A DNA stretch of 64,000 nt from Thiobacillus denitrificans (GTDB lineage: Bacteria > Pseudomonadota > Gammaproteobacteria > Burkholderiales > Thiobacillaceae): positions 12,427 through 76,426 of the forward strand of contig DDRS01000008.1 of assembly GCA_002343685.1 (NCBI GenBank), written 5' to 3'. A program made the translations under genes and the position numbers. The notes under the pieces are model-generated. The model ran no database searches. It was not told the DNA's origin and was given only the letters and a program-made list of their open reading frames with translations. Positions 1 to 7,705 of the stretch are shown piece by piece. Every line of letters begins with the position of its first letter. The stretch's first letter is position 1.

Positions 1-2
1 CG

Positions 3-1481
3 CTGCAGGTGCCGCCGCTGAAGTGGGATGGCGAGACGTCGCCCGCCCTCACCTTGACCGTAGGTGGAAACGCGGCCGCCTCCCAGCCCGGCAACGCCCC
101 GGCGCCCGCCAGCGGCTCGGCGCACGTCTTCCTCACTGCGACGCTCGACCAGAAGCAGCCCTATGTCCAGGCCGCTGACACCCTGACGGTACGCCTCTAT
201 ACCGACCAGCCGCTCTTTCAGGCCAGCCTCGAACTGCAGCCGAGCAACGACGTGCTGGTGCAGCAGCTGGGGCAGGACAGCCAGACCAGCGCCACGCGCG
301 ACGGCCGCAGCTATCGGGTGATCGAGCGCAAATATCTGCTGTTTCCGCAGCGCAGCGGCAAGCTCCACCTTGATGGCCCGGTGCTGAACGCCGAGGTGCA
401 GGACGACCGCGGCGGCAACGATCCATTCGGTACGAACGCCTTCTTCGGCAACGTATTCGGCCGCAACCCGTTCGCGGGCATGATGAATGCCACCCGGCCG
501 TTGCGGGTCCGGGCCGACCCGCTGGTCCTCGACGTGCGCCCGCGTCCCGCGAGCGGCACCGGCCACGACTGGCTGCCCGCGCAAAAAGTGACGCTGGCGG
601 AGACCTGGCAGCCCGACAACGGGCCGCTCCATGTCGGCGACCCCATCACGCGCCACGTGCATCTCAGCGCGCTCGGCCTCACTGCTTCGCAGCTGCCCGA
701 CCTGAGCGTGCTGATGCCGCTGCCGGACGGCCTGCGGGCCTATCCCGACCAGGCCAAGCTGGATACCGGCGTGCAGGGCGACGGCGTCGTCGGCACCCGC
801 GACCAGGACATTGCGCTGGTCGCCAGCCGTTCGGGTCGTTATCAGATCCCCGCGTTGCATCTGTACTGGTGGGATACCACCCGCAACCAGCAGCGCGAAG
901 TCGAGCTGCCGGCGCGTACCTTGTTTGTCCTGCCCGGTTCCGGCGGCGTTGCTGCCACGGCCACGTCCGCAGGCCCGACAGCCGGCACGCCGCTGCTGCC
1001 GGCCAGTCCGTCCAAGTCGGTCGCCGAACAGCTTCAGGCACCGGCAAACACCCACGGGTACTGGCTCAGCCTGGTTCTGGGCGCGCTCTGGCTGGGGACG
1101 TTGGCAGCGTGGGGGATCAGCCGCCGGCGCCGTCCGCTGGCGAGCCCGGATGCGAGCAGCCCGACACCGACGGTTGTCGTCGCAGATCCGCGCAAGGCCT
1201 TCCGGCAAGCCTGCCACGACAACGATCCGCACGCGGCGCGACGGGCGCTGCTCGACTGGGCGCGTGCCACTTGGCCGCTCGATCCGCCGCTGGGTCTCCA
1301 GGCCTTGTCGGACCGACTTGGCGATGCCGCATCGAAAAACTTGCTGAAGCAACTCGACCGGGTCTGTTATGCCGGCGGGACGTGGACGGGAAAGCCGTTG
1401 GCGGAAACGCTCACGCGCCTGGACGGGAACACAAAAGGAAGAATTGCGGCCACGCCGGAATTGGCCGGACTCTACCCCTAG
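3..1481 (+). CDS. batD: BatD-like oxygen-tolerance protein, 3' part (gene starts before the window)
   Basis: The frame is already open at the window edge, so the GTG at position 9 is probably internal and the true N terminus lies upstream. The visible ~490 residues show the tandem beta-sandwich composition of BatD proteins, with a segment VPPLKWDGETSPALTLTVGG at the start typical of the first BatD repeat. One membrane helix (WLSLVLGALWLGTLAAWGI, about residue 350) is followed by an RRRR stop-transfer and a ~110-residue cytoplasmic tail. BatD proteins act with BatA/B/C (VWA and TPR proteins) and a MoxR ATPase at the inner membrane; those partners would lie upstream. It is followed by an independent gene, so this is the operon end. 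Confidence 0.8.
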   Translation: MQVPPLKWDGETSPALTLTVGGNAAASQPGNAPAPASGSAHVFLTATLDQKQPYVQAADTLTVRLYTDQPLFQASLELQPSNDVLVQQLGQDSQTSATRDGRSYRVIERKYLLFPQRSGKLHLDGPVLNAEVQDDRGGNDPFGTNAFFGNVFGRNPFAGMMNATRPLRVRADPLVLDVRPRPASGTGHDWLPAQKVTLAETWQPDNGPLHVGDPITRHVHLSALGLTASQLPDLSVLMPLPDGLRAYPDQAKLDTGVQGDGVVGTRDQDIALVASRSGRYQIPALHLYWWDTTRNQQREVELPARTLFVLPGSGGVAATATSAGPTAGTPLLPASPSKSVAEQLQAPANTHGYWLSLVLGALWLGTLAAWGISRRRRPLASPDASSPTPTVVVADPRKAFRQACHDNDPHAARRALLDWARATWPLDPPLGLQALSDRLGDAASKNLLKQLDRVCYAGGTWTGKPLAETLTRLDGNTKGRIAATPELAGLYP

Positions 1482-1639
1482 CATTGCTTGCGAATACCGC
1501 CTATTGTCCGTTCTTCAGGAATGGTGTGGTTTGAACCTGACCCTTTGTGTGGCTGACAAGGGGGAAGTTGTTTGCAGATAAGCCAAGGAAGCCTGAATGC
1601 TTGTAGTATTTAGTTCTCTCAACCAACGAAGGGATATTT

Positions 1640-1936
1640 ATGAACAAATCCGAATTAATCGAAGTCGCCGCAACCGAGGCAGACATCAGCAAGGCCGCCG
1701 CTGGCAGAGCGCTCGACGCAATCCTTGATGCGGTCGTCAAGGCCGTGGCGAAAGGGGACACCGTGACTCTCGTCGGCTTCGGCACCTTCAAGTCGTCCAA
1801 GCGCGCTGCGCGTACTGGCCGCAACCCGCAAACCGGCGCCGAGATCAAGATCGCCGCGTCGACGGTGCCGCGCTTCACCGCAGGCGCCGGCTTCAAGACC
1901 GCCGTCGCAGGCAAGAAAGCCGCGAAAAAGAAGTGA
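1640..1936 (+). CDS. hupB: HU-type histone-like DNA-binding protein
   Basis: 98-residue protein starting MNKSELIEVAATEADISKA, the N-terminal dimerisation helices of HU, followed by the GFGTFKSSKRAARTGRNPQT beta-arm signature of the bacterial HU/IHF family. The tail ends in a Lys/Ala-rich extension (AGKKAAKKK) a few residues longer than E. coli HU, as in some betaproteobacterial HU proteins. It binds and bends DNA without strong sequence specificity as a nucleoid protein. The ATG is preceded by a purine-rich AAGGGATAT. Monocistronic: the BatD-like gene ends 158 bp upstream and no gene follows for 500 bp. Confidence 0.93.
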   Translation: MNKSELIEVAATEADISKAAAGRALDAILDAVVKAVAKGDTVTLVGFGTFKSSKRAARTGRNPQTGAEIKIAASTVPRFTAGAGFKTAVAGKKAAKKK

Positions 1937-1945
1937 TGTAACACA

Positions 1946-1984
1946 AGCGGGGAGGGTACCGCCCATCGTGGTGCCATCCCCGCT
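1946..1984 (+). terminator. possible hairpin terminator after hup
   Basis: AGCGGGGA (1946-1953) pairs exactly with TCCCCGCT (1977-1984), starting ten bases after the HU stop codon. There is no T run behind it, so intrinsic termination is only possible. Confidence 0.35.
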
Positions 1985-2460
1985 ATCAATACGGGCCGGC
2001 GTCTCTCGCCTTCCCGCCCGTGTCATGTGCCCGTCCTTGCCATGACGTCAGCAAGAGCAAACCTTTGCCGTACTCAGTGCGCTCCGGGCCACGCAAATCG
2101 ATTTGCCCCGTACCGATTCTCAGCAAATGTACATCCCGGGTGATGCCCGGTGTGTCCGAGGGAGGGCATGGGATGACTTGGAATGAAAACGGCCCGCGAA
2201 AAGCGCGAGTCGTTGGAAGTGGTGGCCAGTCTCGGAATCGAGTCGTCGATGCGCGAGTTTTCCCATTTGCGAAAATGCGCATGCCGGCGCATGATCTTTC
2301 GAGTTATTCAGCCAAGACAGTTCGCGAGTAGCGATGGTCGCGCCATAAAAAGGCCGACCGGCTAGTCACGCCTCTCCATGTGTCCATTTGGAGCTGACTG
2401 CTACAAAGAGCCGTCCAATGAAAGGTTGCGCAGCAACCCAAGAATGGAAAGCCACAGTCC
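1985..2460. other. gene-free stretch holding the outermost decayed integration site
   Basis: No convincing gene on either strand. The only structure recognised is the decayed tRNA-Phe 3' end copy at 2184-2241. The rest looks like degraded element boundary DNA between the hup gene and the diguanylate cyclase gene. Confidence 0.6.
2184..2241 (-). repeat. decayed outer copy of the tRNA-Phe attachment repeat
   Basis: From GAAAACGGCCCGCG to CTCGGAATCGA this matches the repeat at 4758-4814 and 13116-13172 with one clear mismatch, covering the tRNA terminator hairpin and the acceptor/T-arm part of tRNA-Phe. Beyond 2241 similarity fades. It marks the far end of an older element integrated in the same tRNA gene. 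Confidence 0.8.
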
Positions 2461-3360
2461 ATGCCATTGAGCACCATCAGCACTGAAGAGTTGCCGGCGA
2501 TACTGTCACAGCTTGATCAAGCTATCTATAACCATCAACAATGGTACGACGCGATCAGTCGAACCCTGGTCTGCCAGCTCCCGGCTAACGAGCTCGATTT
2601 GGGCAATGATGCACACCGCAAGTGTCTCTTGGGCCAGTGGTACTACAACAACTCCCCTACTAAAATCCGCGCTCACCCTGGTTTCATTGCCCTAGGTGAG
2701 GCACACGAGCACATGCACAAGCAGGCAGCGCACATCTTGGGTATGGCGCGAGCCGGCATGGCGATCACGACTACCGATTACGACAACTTCGCCAATTCTC
2801 TCCAACGTGTACGCCTGCAAATTCTTACGCTCTCACGGGAGCTGGAGGATATACAGCGAAATGCCGATCCACTGACCCGCGCTTCCAACCGGATCCACAT
2901 GTTGCCTAAGCTGCGCGAGCAGCAGGAGCTGGTTAAGCGCGGTGTCCATCGTTGCTGTATCGCGATGATGGATCTGGATCACTTCAAGCTCGTCAATGAT
3001 ACTCGTGGGCATATAGCGGGAGATCAGGTTCTTGCCGCTACCGCCCATTACATCATTGATCACTTGCGTCCCTATGACCGGATATTCCGCTTCGGCGGGG
3101 AGGAGTTTTTGATTTGCATGCTGCACACTGATATGAAAGATGGTCAAGAACTGGCGGAACGTCTTCGGCAAGGGATTGCGGAGATGGCTATTGATGTTGG
3201 CAGCGGTGAGCCGGTCCATGTCACGGCGTCTTTCGGATTGACCCTGCTCGAATCAAGTATCTCAGTCGAGCAATCTATCGACCGTGCAGATAAAGCGATG
3301 TATGCCGCGAAATCCGAGGGCCGCAACAGAGTGTGTGCCTGGGAACCGTCAATGGAATAA
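2461..3360 (+). CDS. diguanylate cyclase with N-terminal zinc-binding CZB domain (DgcZ-like)
   Basis: 299 residues. The N terminus has CZB features: HQQWYDAI near residue 20, RKCLLGQWYYN near 56 and HPGFIALGEAHEHMH near 75, giving the His/Cys/His/His set that holds zinc in E. coli DgcZ. The C-terminal GGDEF domain carries the intact active site GGEEF and, five residues before it, an RPYD inhibitory-site motif (RxxD). It should make cyclic di-GMP from two GTP in a zinc-responsive, cytosolic manner. It sits alone inside the decayed outer element, with no partner gene, so it is probably cargo or a host gene trapped between insertions. No strong ribosome site precedes the ATG. Confidence 0.88.
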   Translation: MPLSTISTEELPAILSQLDQAIYNHQQWYDAISRTLVCQLPANELDLGNDAHRKCLLGQWYYNNSPTKIRAHPGFIALGEAHEHMHKQAAHILGMARAGMAITTTDYDNFANSLQRVRLQILTLSRELEDIQRNADPLTRASNRIHMLPKLREQQELVKRGVHRCCIAMMDLDHFKLVNDTRGHIAGDQVLAATAHYIIDHLRPYDRIFRFGGEEFLICMLHTDMKDGQELAERLRQGIAEMAIDVGSGEPVHVTASFGLTLLESSISVEQSIDRADKAMYAAKSEGRNRVCAWEPSME

Positions 3361-3409
3361 GGCTCGCCGATCGGTGTTCTCCGGGCCCACAACTGTTCAC
3401 TGAAACATC

Positions 3410-3992
3410 ATCGATCTTGCAGGGGCTTTCGAGATTGATGCCTGGTGGCAAGTGCGCGTATCGGCGCACCATCTTATGCGTTTTCCAACCCCCATTTCCT
3501 GCACTGAATAGAGCGGGCGCCCTGCTGCACAAGCCAACTCGCCCAGGTATGGCGCAGGTCGTGCCAGCGGAAATTTTCAATTCCAGCCCGTTTCATTGCC
3601 TTGTACCAGGCTCTCGTATTGAATCGCTTGACAAGGCGGTTTCGGTAGGTAAAAACGTAGGCGCTGTGTTGTCCGTGCCTGCGTTTGAGGACATCGAGGG
3701 CAGTGTCGTTCAGGCTCACATGTAGTTCTTCCCCCTGGCCGGCAAATAGCCAGGCCGTGCGCCTGGTCATGTCGACCTGTGCCCACTTGAGGCCGCCGAC
3801 GATGACTGCAACGCGGTACTCAGAGGAGGGGGGGTCGATTGCCGCCAAGTCATCTTCGAGCTTTGAGAGTTCTTCAATCAACTGCTTGGCAGAACTCAGC
3901 GATGCCCGCGTTTTCTTGATTTCGGCATCGAGCCGAGCACACTTATCGATCAGCCATTTGAGGGAGGATGGAATCTTCGGAGCCATACCCAA
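3410..3992 (-). pseudogene. broken tyrosine recombinase, chimeric and frameshifted
   Basis: From the LKW motif onward the translation (DMTRRTAWLF, LHVSLNDTALDVLKRR, HDLRHTWASWLVQQG) is almost the same as the intact integrase at 4833-5675. The first ~60 residues are unrelated helical sequence beginning MGMAPKIPSSLKW, joined where the intact protein has its first catalytic arginine (GLRHANV), which is therefore missing. A one-base change in a run of Cs (3484-3490 region) shifts the frame after the HxxR box, so the last His/Trp and the nucleophilic Tyr are lost although their DNA is still recognisable to about 3410. It is the relic integrase of the outer element. Confidence 0.85.
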
Positions 3993-4055
3993 TATTCCAC
4001 TCTCCCGCCCATATAATATTCAAGGGCAACAAGTAGCAAATGGCGAACAGAGACG

Positions 4056-4087
4056 AAAAGCCCCACTGGATCCAGTGGGGCTTTTTT
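4056..4087. terminator. strong bidirectional terminator
   Basis: AAAAGCCCCACTGG and CCAGTGGGGCTTTT form a near-perfect 14-bp stem around AT, followed by six Ts on the + strand and an A/T-flanked end on the other strand. It lies just behind the small leftward gene at 4104-4277 and ahead of the integrase relic. Confidence 0.85.
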
Positions 4088-4103
4088 ATGCGCTTGTGAG
4101 TTT

Positions 4104-4277
4104 TCAACAGGATGACGTGAATTCTTCTCCAATCGGCGCGACAGTCGAAAGAATGCCCCACCTGGCGTAATCCCTTTGAGCTGAAACAGCATCTTCCAGC
4201 TGTTGGTAATACTCATGCTCCTCAAAACGCTCCTCGATTGCGTTGTAGAGATACACAGCCCAAGACATTATATGCAT
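4104..4277 (-). CDS. small hypothetical protein (57 aa) in the decayed element
   Basis: Leftward frame starting MHIMSWAVYLYNAIEERFEE and ending in GEEFTSSC. The ATG at 4277 has GGAG seven bases upstream, and the stop is followed within 50 bp by the strong terminator at 4056-4087, which together argue for a real gene. It is acidic and helical with no membrane segment or known motif. I do not recognise the family. A second start two codons in (4268) is possible. Confidence 0.5.
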   Translation of the reverse strand: MHIMSWAVYLYNAIEERFEEHEYYQQLEDAVSAQRDYARWGILSTVAPIGEEFTSSC

Positions 4278-4565
4278 TCAAATCTCCGCCGATTAGAAGT
4301 CTTATTCAACTACTGAGGCAGTTTTAGCACAGTCTGATGAGATATCAAGCTCTGAAATTTCGTAAAAGCAAAAAAGACACGCCTTATGGATAAAGGCTTT
4401 CAGGAGATAGGGCATCAAGGGAACTTGGCTGAAGTTTTAATTTATTTATTAGCCGGCGACCTGGTCTTTACACACGATAAATTGCGATTGGCAGTTAAAA
4501 ACGGTAAGAAAAAATTCATTAACTCCAAAAAACAATAAAAACCTGCACAGATGCCCCCGGGACAT

Positions 4566-4730
4566 GAACGCTCAGGCCAGTGCTGCGCCGGATATCTCAC
4601 GCTGGACGACCGAGTGCCTCTTGCGGGGCTTCGGGGCGCATCCGGCTTAATTCCGTCATCGAAACCCCGGGCTAGGCCGCCCGACGATGACTGCAATGCA
4701 GTAGACAAAGGTTGAGGTCGGCTTTTAGAA
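4566..4730. repeat. diverged copy of the prophage zot-end region
   Basis: Matches 7771-7930 in blocks: GCTCAGGCC.GTGCTGCGCC, TGCGGGGCTTCGGGGC, and the whole 29-bp core at 4653-4681. It shows that the older element in this tRNA gene was a relative of the present filamentous phage. Confidence 0.75.
4653..4681. repeat. 29-bp phage repeat, copy 1
   Basis: Starts CCGTCATCGAAACCCC and ends GGGCTAGGCCGCC; identical to the copies at 7533 and 7862. This copy is in the outer relic. Confidence 0.9.
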
Positions 4731-4741
4731 AAGCGTGCGTT

Positions 4742-4837
4742 TTGGGAAGAAAAAGCGAAAACGGCCCGCGAAAAGCGCGAGCCGTTGGAAGTGGTGGCCA
4801 GTCTCGGAATCGAACCAAGGACACGCGGATTTTCAAT
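4742..4837. repeat. left attachment site (attL) of the filamentous prophage
   Basis: Direct repeat of 13100-13195: identical from AAGCGAAAAC (4753) to TTTTCAAT (4837), and three mismatches in the preceding 11 bases. It holds the terminator hairpin and the 3' half of tRNA-Phe up to the anticodon arm. The integrase stop codon lies within it. The offset to the right copy is exactly 8358 bp. Confidence 0.92.
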
Positions 4838-5675
4838 GATCGTCTTTGAAGTCCCCGAGAACGTCATCGATCTTGCAGGCATTGACGAGATTGACGCTTG
4901 GCGACAAGTGCGCGTACCGGCGCACCATCTTATGCGTTTTCCAACCCCCCATTTCCTGCACTGAATAGAGCGGGACGCCTTGCTGCACTAGCCAACTCGC
5001 CCAGGTGTGACGAAGGTCATGCCAGCGGAAATTTTCAATTCCAGCCCGTTTCATCGCCTTGTACCAAGCTCTCGTGTTAAACCGCTTAATAGGCTTGCTC
5101 CGGTAAGTAAAAACGTAGTCCTTGTGTTTTCCCCGTCTGCGCTTGAGGACATCGAGCGCGGTGTCATTCAGGCTCACGTGCAGTTCTTCCCCATTCTTCA
5201 CCTGGTCGGCAAATAGCCAGGCGGTGCGCCTGGTCATGTCGATCTGTTCCCACTTGAGGCCGGCGACGTTGGCGTGGCGCAAGCCGGTTGCGAGGGCGAA
5301 GAGCACGGCGTCCCGCTGGTGCGGGAGTAGTTCGTCCAGCAGCGTGCGCACCTGGTCGGCCGTGAGCCAGCGTATCCGCCGGCTTGGTTCTTTGTAGAGG
5401 TGGATCCTGGGCGGTTTGGTGAGCCACTCCCATTCGAAGACGGCGCGCCGCAGAATGGCGCGAATCAGGGCAAGGTAGCGGTTGGCAGTCGCGGGTGAGG
5501 CCTGTTCTGCCTTGAGTTTGCCGATGTCGGCAATCACGAAGCGATCGATTTCCACCAGGCGTTTCTGGCCGAGCAGCGGCTGCAGCCATTCAAGCTTTCT
5601 GCGATCGTGATCGATGGTGCGTTTGTGGTTCATCTCAGTGAGCCACAGGGATGCTGCGTCATTCCATGTGTGCAT
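4833..5675 (-). CDS. int: phage tyrosine recombinase (integrase)
   Basis: 280 residues with the full catalytic set of the lambda-integrase family: Arg in ATGLRHANV, HxxR in HDLRHTWAS, Trp in MGGWKTHKM and the nucleophile Tyr in VRRYAHLSP. The N-terminal ~100 residues form the core-binding domain (SPATANRYLALIRAIL). It is expected to recombine the tRNA-Phe 3' end with the phage copy. The last codons and the stop are inside the attachment repeat, so integration does not alter the product. Filamentous phages more often rely on host XerCD, so a self-encoded tyrosine integrase is notable. ATG at 5675 chosen as the first start; it is 22 bp from the divergent gene at 5698. Confidence 0.93.
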   Translation of the reverse strand: MHTWNDAASLWLTEMNHKRTIDHDRRKLEWLQPLLGQKRLVEIDRFVIADIGKLKAEQASPATANRYLALIRAILRRAVFEWEWLTKPPRIHLYKEPSRRIRWLTADQVRTLLDELLPHQRDAVLFALATGLRHANVAGLKWEQIDMTRRTAWLFADQVKNGEELHVSLNDTALDVLKRRRGKHKDYVFTYRSKPIKRFNTRAWYKAMKRAGIENFRWHDLRHTWASWLVQQGVPLYSVQEMGGWKTHKMVRRYAHLSPSVNLVNACKIDDVLGDFKDDH

Positions 5676-5697
5676 GGACGGATGGTAAAGTCACCGC

Positions 5698-5880
5698 ATG
5701 GTATATGCGAAATTACTTATTTTTTCGGGGCTGGTTTTGCTGGTGATCGGGCTGCTTCGCGGGCGTGAATCTGACCCGCAAAGTCAGCGGCCGCAGCGGT
5801 GGAAGTTGCTGAGGGATAAGCCGGCGGATCTGAAAGACGTGATGTATCACCCGAAGGAGTGGCGTCGGCCACAAAAATAA
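5698..5880 (+). CDS. small membrane protein of the prophage (60 aa)
   Basis: One N-terminal membrane helix (LLIFSGLVLLVIGLL) followed by a basic, Pro/Arg-rich cytoplasmic tail containing HPKEWRRPQK. It is transcribed away from the integrase and followed at once by a hairpin terminator. Family not recognised; its position at the edge of the element suggests phage cargo or a regulator of integration. Confidence 0.6.
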   Translation: MVYAKLLIFSGLVLLVIGLLRGRESDPQSQRPQRWKLLRDKPADLKDVMYHPKEWRRPQK

Positions 5881-5884
5881 AAAA

Positions 5885-5901
5885 ACCTCCGGACCGGAGG
5901 T
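5885..5901. terminator. bidirectional terminator
   Basis: ACCTCCGG-A-CCGGAGGT stem. On the minus strand it is followed by a run of Ts (TTTTTTATTTTT), on the plus strand by GTTTT. It would end the leftward cargo operon before the integrase gene. Confidence 0.85.
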
Positions 5902-5933
5902 GTTTTCATCAAGCAGAACCGGGTCGATTACAT

Positions 5934-6386
5934 TCAAGATGAATAAACCGAACTCCTGTTCAGGATTCTAAATTCATACTTATACGTTTTTTTGTCGAGT
6001 TTTAAATCAAGCCTGTAATCGCCATACGAAGGAATCATGAAAGGCGAAAATTTAAGTATGAGATTCATATTTTTCAGTCCAACGCTCTCTCCATCATGCG
6101 CCGTAACCCCTCCTTCAATCTTCCGTCCCTCGAAAATAACAGCCCCATCTGGCCCGTAGAGACTCGTCTCAGCATCAAATCGGCCCGCGCAATCGATAAG
6201 AGACACAAGGACTGTGATGCTTTGCAATGCAATTGGCTTTTCCGGTTTTGGCTCAAGCGGATTATTAACTAAGACTTGATCGTCAACGAATAGCCCTATG
6301 ATCAGAGGCTTCGATTGATCATCTGTACGAATTTCGTCAGCAAGAAAAAAACGGACGCGCTTAGGTTGATGTTTCTTCCTACTCAT
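5934..6386 (-). CDS. hypothetical protein, resembles DUF6941 family
   Basis: 150 residues starting MSRKKHQPKRVRFFLADEIR. The pattern of an acidic-Ile-Arg motif (DEIRTDD) followed by KPLIIGLFVDD and later beta strands resembles the DUF6941 group of small beta-sandwich proteins of unknown function; this is a weak assignment. No signal or membrane segment. The ATG at 6386 lies 25 bp after the HicB stop, so it is probably the third gene of the cargo operon. A longer upstream extension is open but would overlap hicB. Confidence 0.6.
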   Translation of the reverse strand: MSRKKHQPKRVRFFLADEIRTDDQSKPLIIGLFVDDQVLVNNPLEPKPEKPIALQSITVLVSLIDCAGRFDAETSLYGPDGAVIFEGRKIEGGVTAHDGESVGLKNMNLILKFSPFMIPSYGDYRLDLKLDKKTYKYEFRILNRSSVYSS

Positions 6387-6411
6387 AATTGAGAAATGGC
6401 TCGCGGATAAT

Positions 6412-6999
6412 TTAAAGACCGTGCTCCAGTAGGGCAGGCTGTCGTAGCAGGTCAGGAATACTAATGGTTGTTTCGGCCGTAATGCCGGACATGGAGCTAC
6501 CGCCCACAAATGTCATCTGAGCCTGCGGAGACTGAATAGAAAAAGTAAAAGACGTTGGACCATTTCGAGACAGCGACACAAGTCCATCAGTTACGATTTT
6601 TCGTACTTCGGAGCGAACCGTCTCCGAAAGCTTTGAAAGCGCATGCCCTGCGCTCACGTATCCTGAGATCGCAGTGACCAACACTTGGTTAATACTGCTA
6701 TCTTCCAACTCGGCCAATTCAGCCAATTGCTTATGCAGGCCACGCGGAATCCGAAGTGCGATTTTTCCGCTATACCCATGGAACGAAACCGGCTCACGCA
6801 CGGGATATCCCGTCGCCATAGCCGATTCAATCCATGCGACCGCCGCTTCGTCCAGATTATGGAGCGCTTCGTCAGGCGTTTCTCCCTCAGCGAAACATCC
6901 GGGGAACTCATGAATAGATGCGACAAAACCTCCCTCCTCATCAGGAACAAGGCGACGAGCGTAAGGCTTTTTCAAAATTTCTTTTGCTTTATTATCCAT
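6412..6999 (-). CDS. hicB: HicB-like antitoxin with C-terminal RHH and extension
   Basis: 195 residues. The first ~65 show the HicB fold (YARRLVPDEEGGFVASIHEF, FPGCFAEGETPDEALHNLDE), then a ribbon-helix-helix segment SGKIALRIPRGLHKQLAELA that would bind the operon promoter, then ~90 residues of unknown extension. HicB neutralises the HicA mRNA interferase. It starts two bases after the stop of the HicA-like gene, an arrangement usual for hicAB pairs. The C-terminal extension is longer than usual. Confidence 0.85.
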   Translation of the reverse strand: MDNKAKEILKKPYARRLVPDEEGGFVASIHEFPGCFAEGETPDEALHNLDEAAVAWIESAMATGYPVREPVSFHGYSGKIALRIPRGLHKQLAELAELEDSSINQVLVTAISGYVSAGHALSKLSETVRSEVRKIVTDGLVSLSRNGPTSFTFSIQSPQAQMTFVGGSSMSGITAETTISIPDLLRQPALLEHGL

Positions 7000-7001
7000 C
7001 G

Positions 7002-7445
7002 CTATTTCCTTTCTTTGTCCGCGTACTGAGACAGGTAAATCTCCCAGTCATCTACATCGCTCAGCAAGGCTTCAATAATGCTAAGAGCCGTGCGGGGCTT
7101 TAAATCCCCTGGATGCTGTGGGATTGAAAGTGGGGGGCTCAGAGCTGGATCACGTTTCCGGGTGTAGTTAACTTCCTTCCCTCGTTTCTCTTTCTGCCTA
7201 CCAAGTTGAAGCGCAAGCGACACTAAATCCTTGTAGTTCCGGTTTTGGGGGGATCTTGACATCTCCTCCAACTGGCGTTTCAGTTTCTTCAGTTTTCCTG
7301 GGGTCATGATACTACATGCGATATCGGATACGCTTTTGCCAACTGTAGTTCCCCCTATCAAAAAAATGGAGAGCGAAATTGCCATAAGAAAAACTAATGC
7401 AAATCCGGTGCCCCCCAGGAATGATGACATAGCCTTAGCTTCCAT
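7002..7445 (-). CDS. HicA-like protein with an N-terminal membrane segment
   Basis: 147 residues. The C-terminal 100 (KLKRQLEEMSRSPQNRNYKD then LSIPQHPGDLKPRTALSIIE) follow the HicA double-stranded-RNA-binding fold, including the PxH..dLkp segment, but the usual GSH catalytic histidine is replaced (RGKEVNYTRK). The first 45 residues hold a hydrophobic helix FALVFLMAISLSIFLIGG not found in ordinary HicA. AGAGGAAG just before ATG 7445 supports the long form; an internal ATG at 7307 would give a soluble version. Pairing with hicB makes a toxin-antitoxin role likely, but activity and location are uncertain. Confidence 0.6.
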   Translation of the reverse strand: MEAKAMSSFLGGTGFALVFLMAISLSIFLIGGTTVGKSVSDIACSIMTPGKLKKLKRQLEEMSRSPQNRNYKDLVSLALQLGRQKEKRGKEVNYTRKRDPALSPPLSIPQHPGDLKPRTALSIIEALLSDVDDWEIYLSQYADKERK

Positions 7446-7532
7446 GTCTTCCTCTGGGAGGGGGACAGCGGCCGGCCGTGATTGTCGCAGGCCGGGACGA
7501 CCGGCCTAAACGCTCCTACATCACGCCGGGCA

Positions 7533-7561
7533 CCGTCATCGAAACCCCGGGCTAGGCCGCC
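7533..7561. repeat. 29-bp phage repeat, copy 2
   Basis: Exact copy of the sequence at 4653 and 7862, here followed by CGCGCGGCCGC. Confidence 0.9.
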
Positions 7562-7584
7562 GCGCGGCCGCAGATCCACAGAAA

Positions 7585-7615
7585 AGCCTGAGCAGATCCG
7601 CTCGGGCTTTTTTTT
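7585..7615. terminator. bidirectional terminator between zot and hicA-like gene
   Basis: AGCCTGAGC pairs with GCTCGGGCT around a 6-base loop, with eight Ts behind it on + and TTTT behind it on -. It would stop the leftward phage structural transcript. Confidence 0.8.
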
Positions 7616-7705
7616 CGCCAAGAGAAAGTGCACTTTCGCCCCCCGTGAAACCGCTTACCGATTTGCCGACACTGAGCCCATCCTAGTAACCCCGAGGGGC
7701 TGACG

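Larger units (their letters stand above)
4278..4741. other. gene-free stretch with an older phage-derived segment
   Basis: The first 250 bp are A+T-richer than the surroundings and carry no convincing gene. From about 4563 the sequence copies the end of the prophage zot gene region (see the repeat at 4566-4730). Nothing else is recognised. Confidence 0.6.

Noticed and set aside
2020..2365. Small frames in the gap after hup
   Set aside because: No ribosome site or family; they overlap the decayed att repeat.
7533..7561. 29-bp phage repeat as a dif/XerCD site
   Set aside because: Does not resemble dif, and the prophage ends are in the tRNA repeat.
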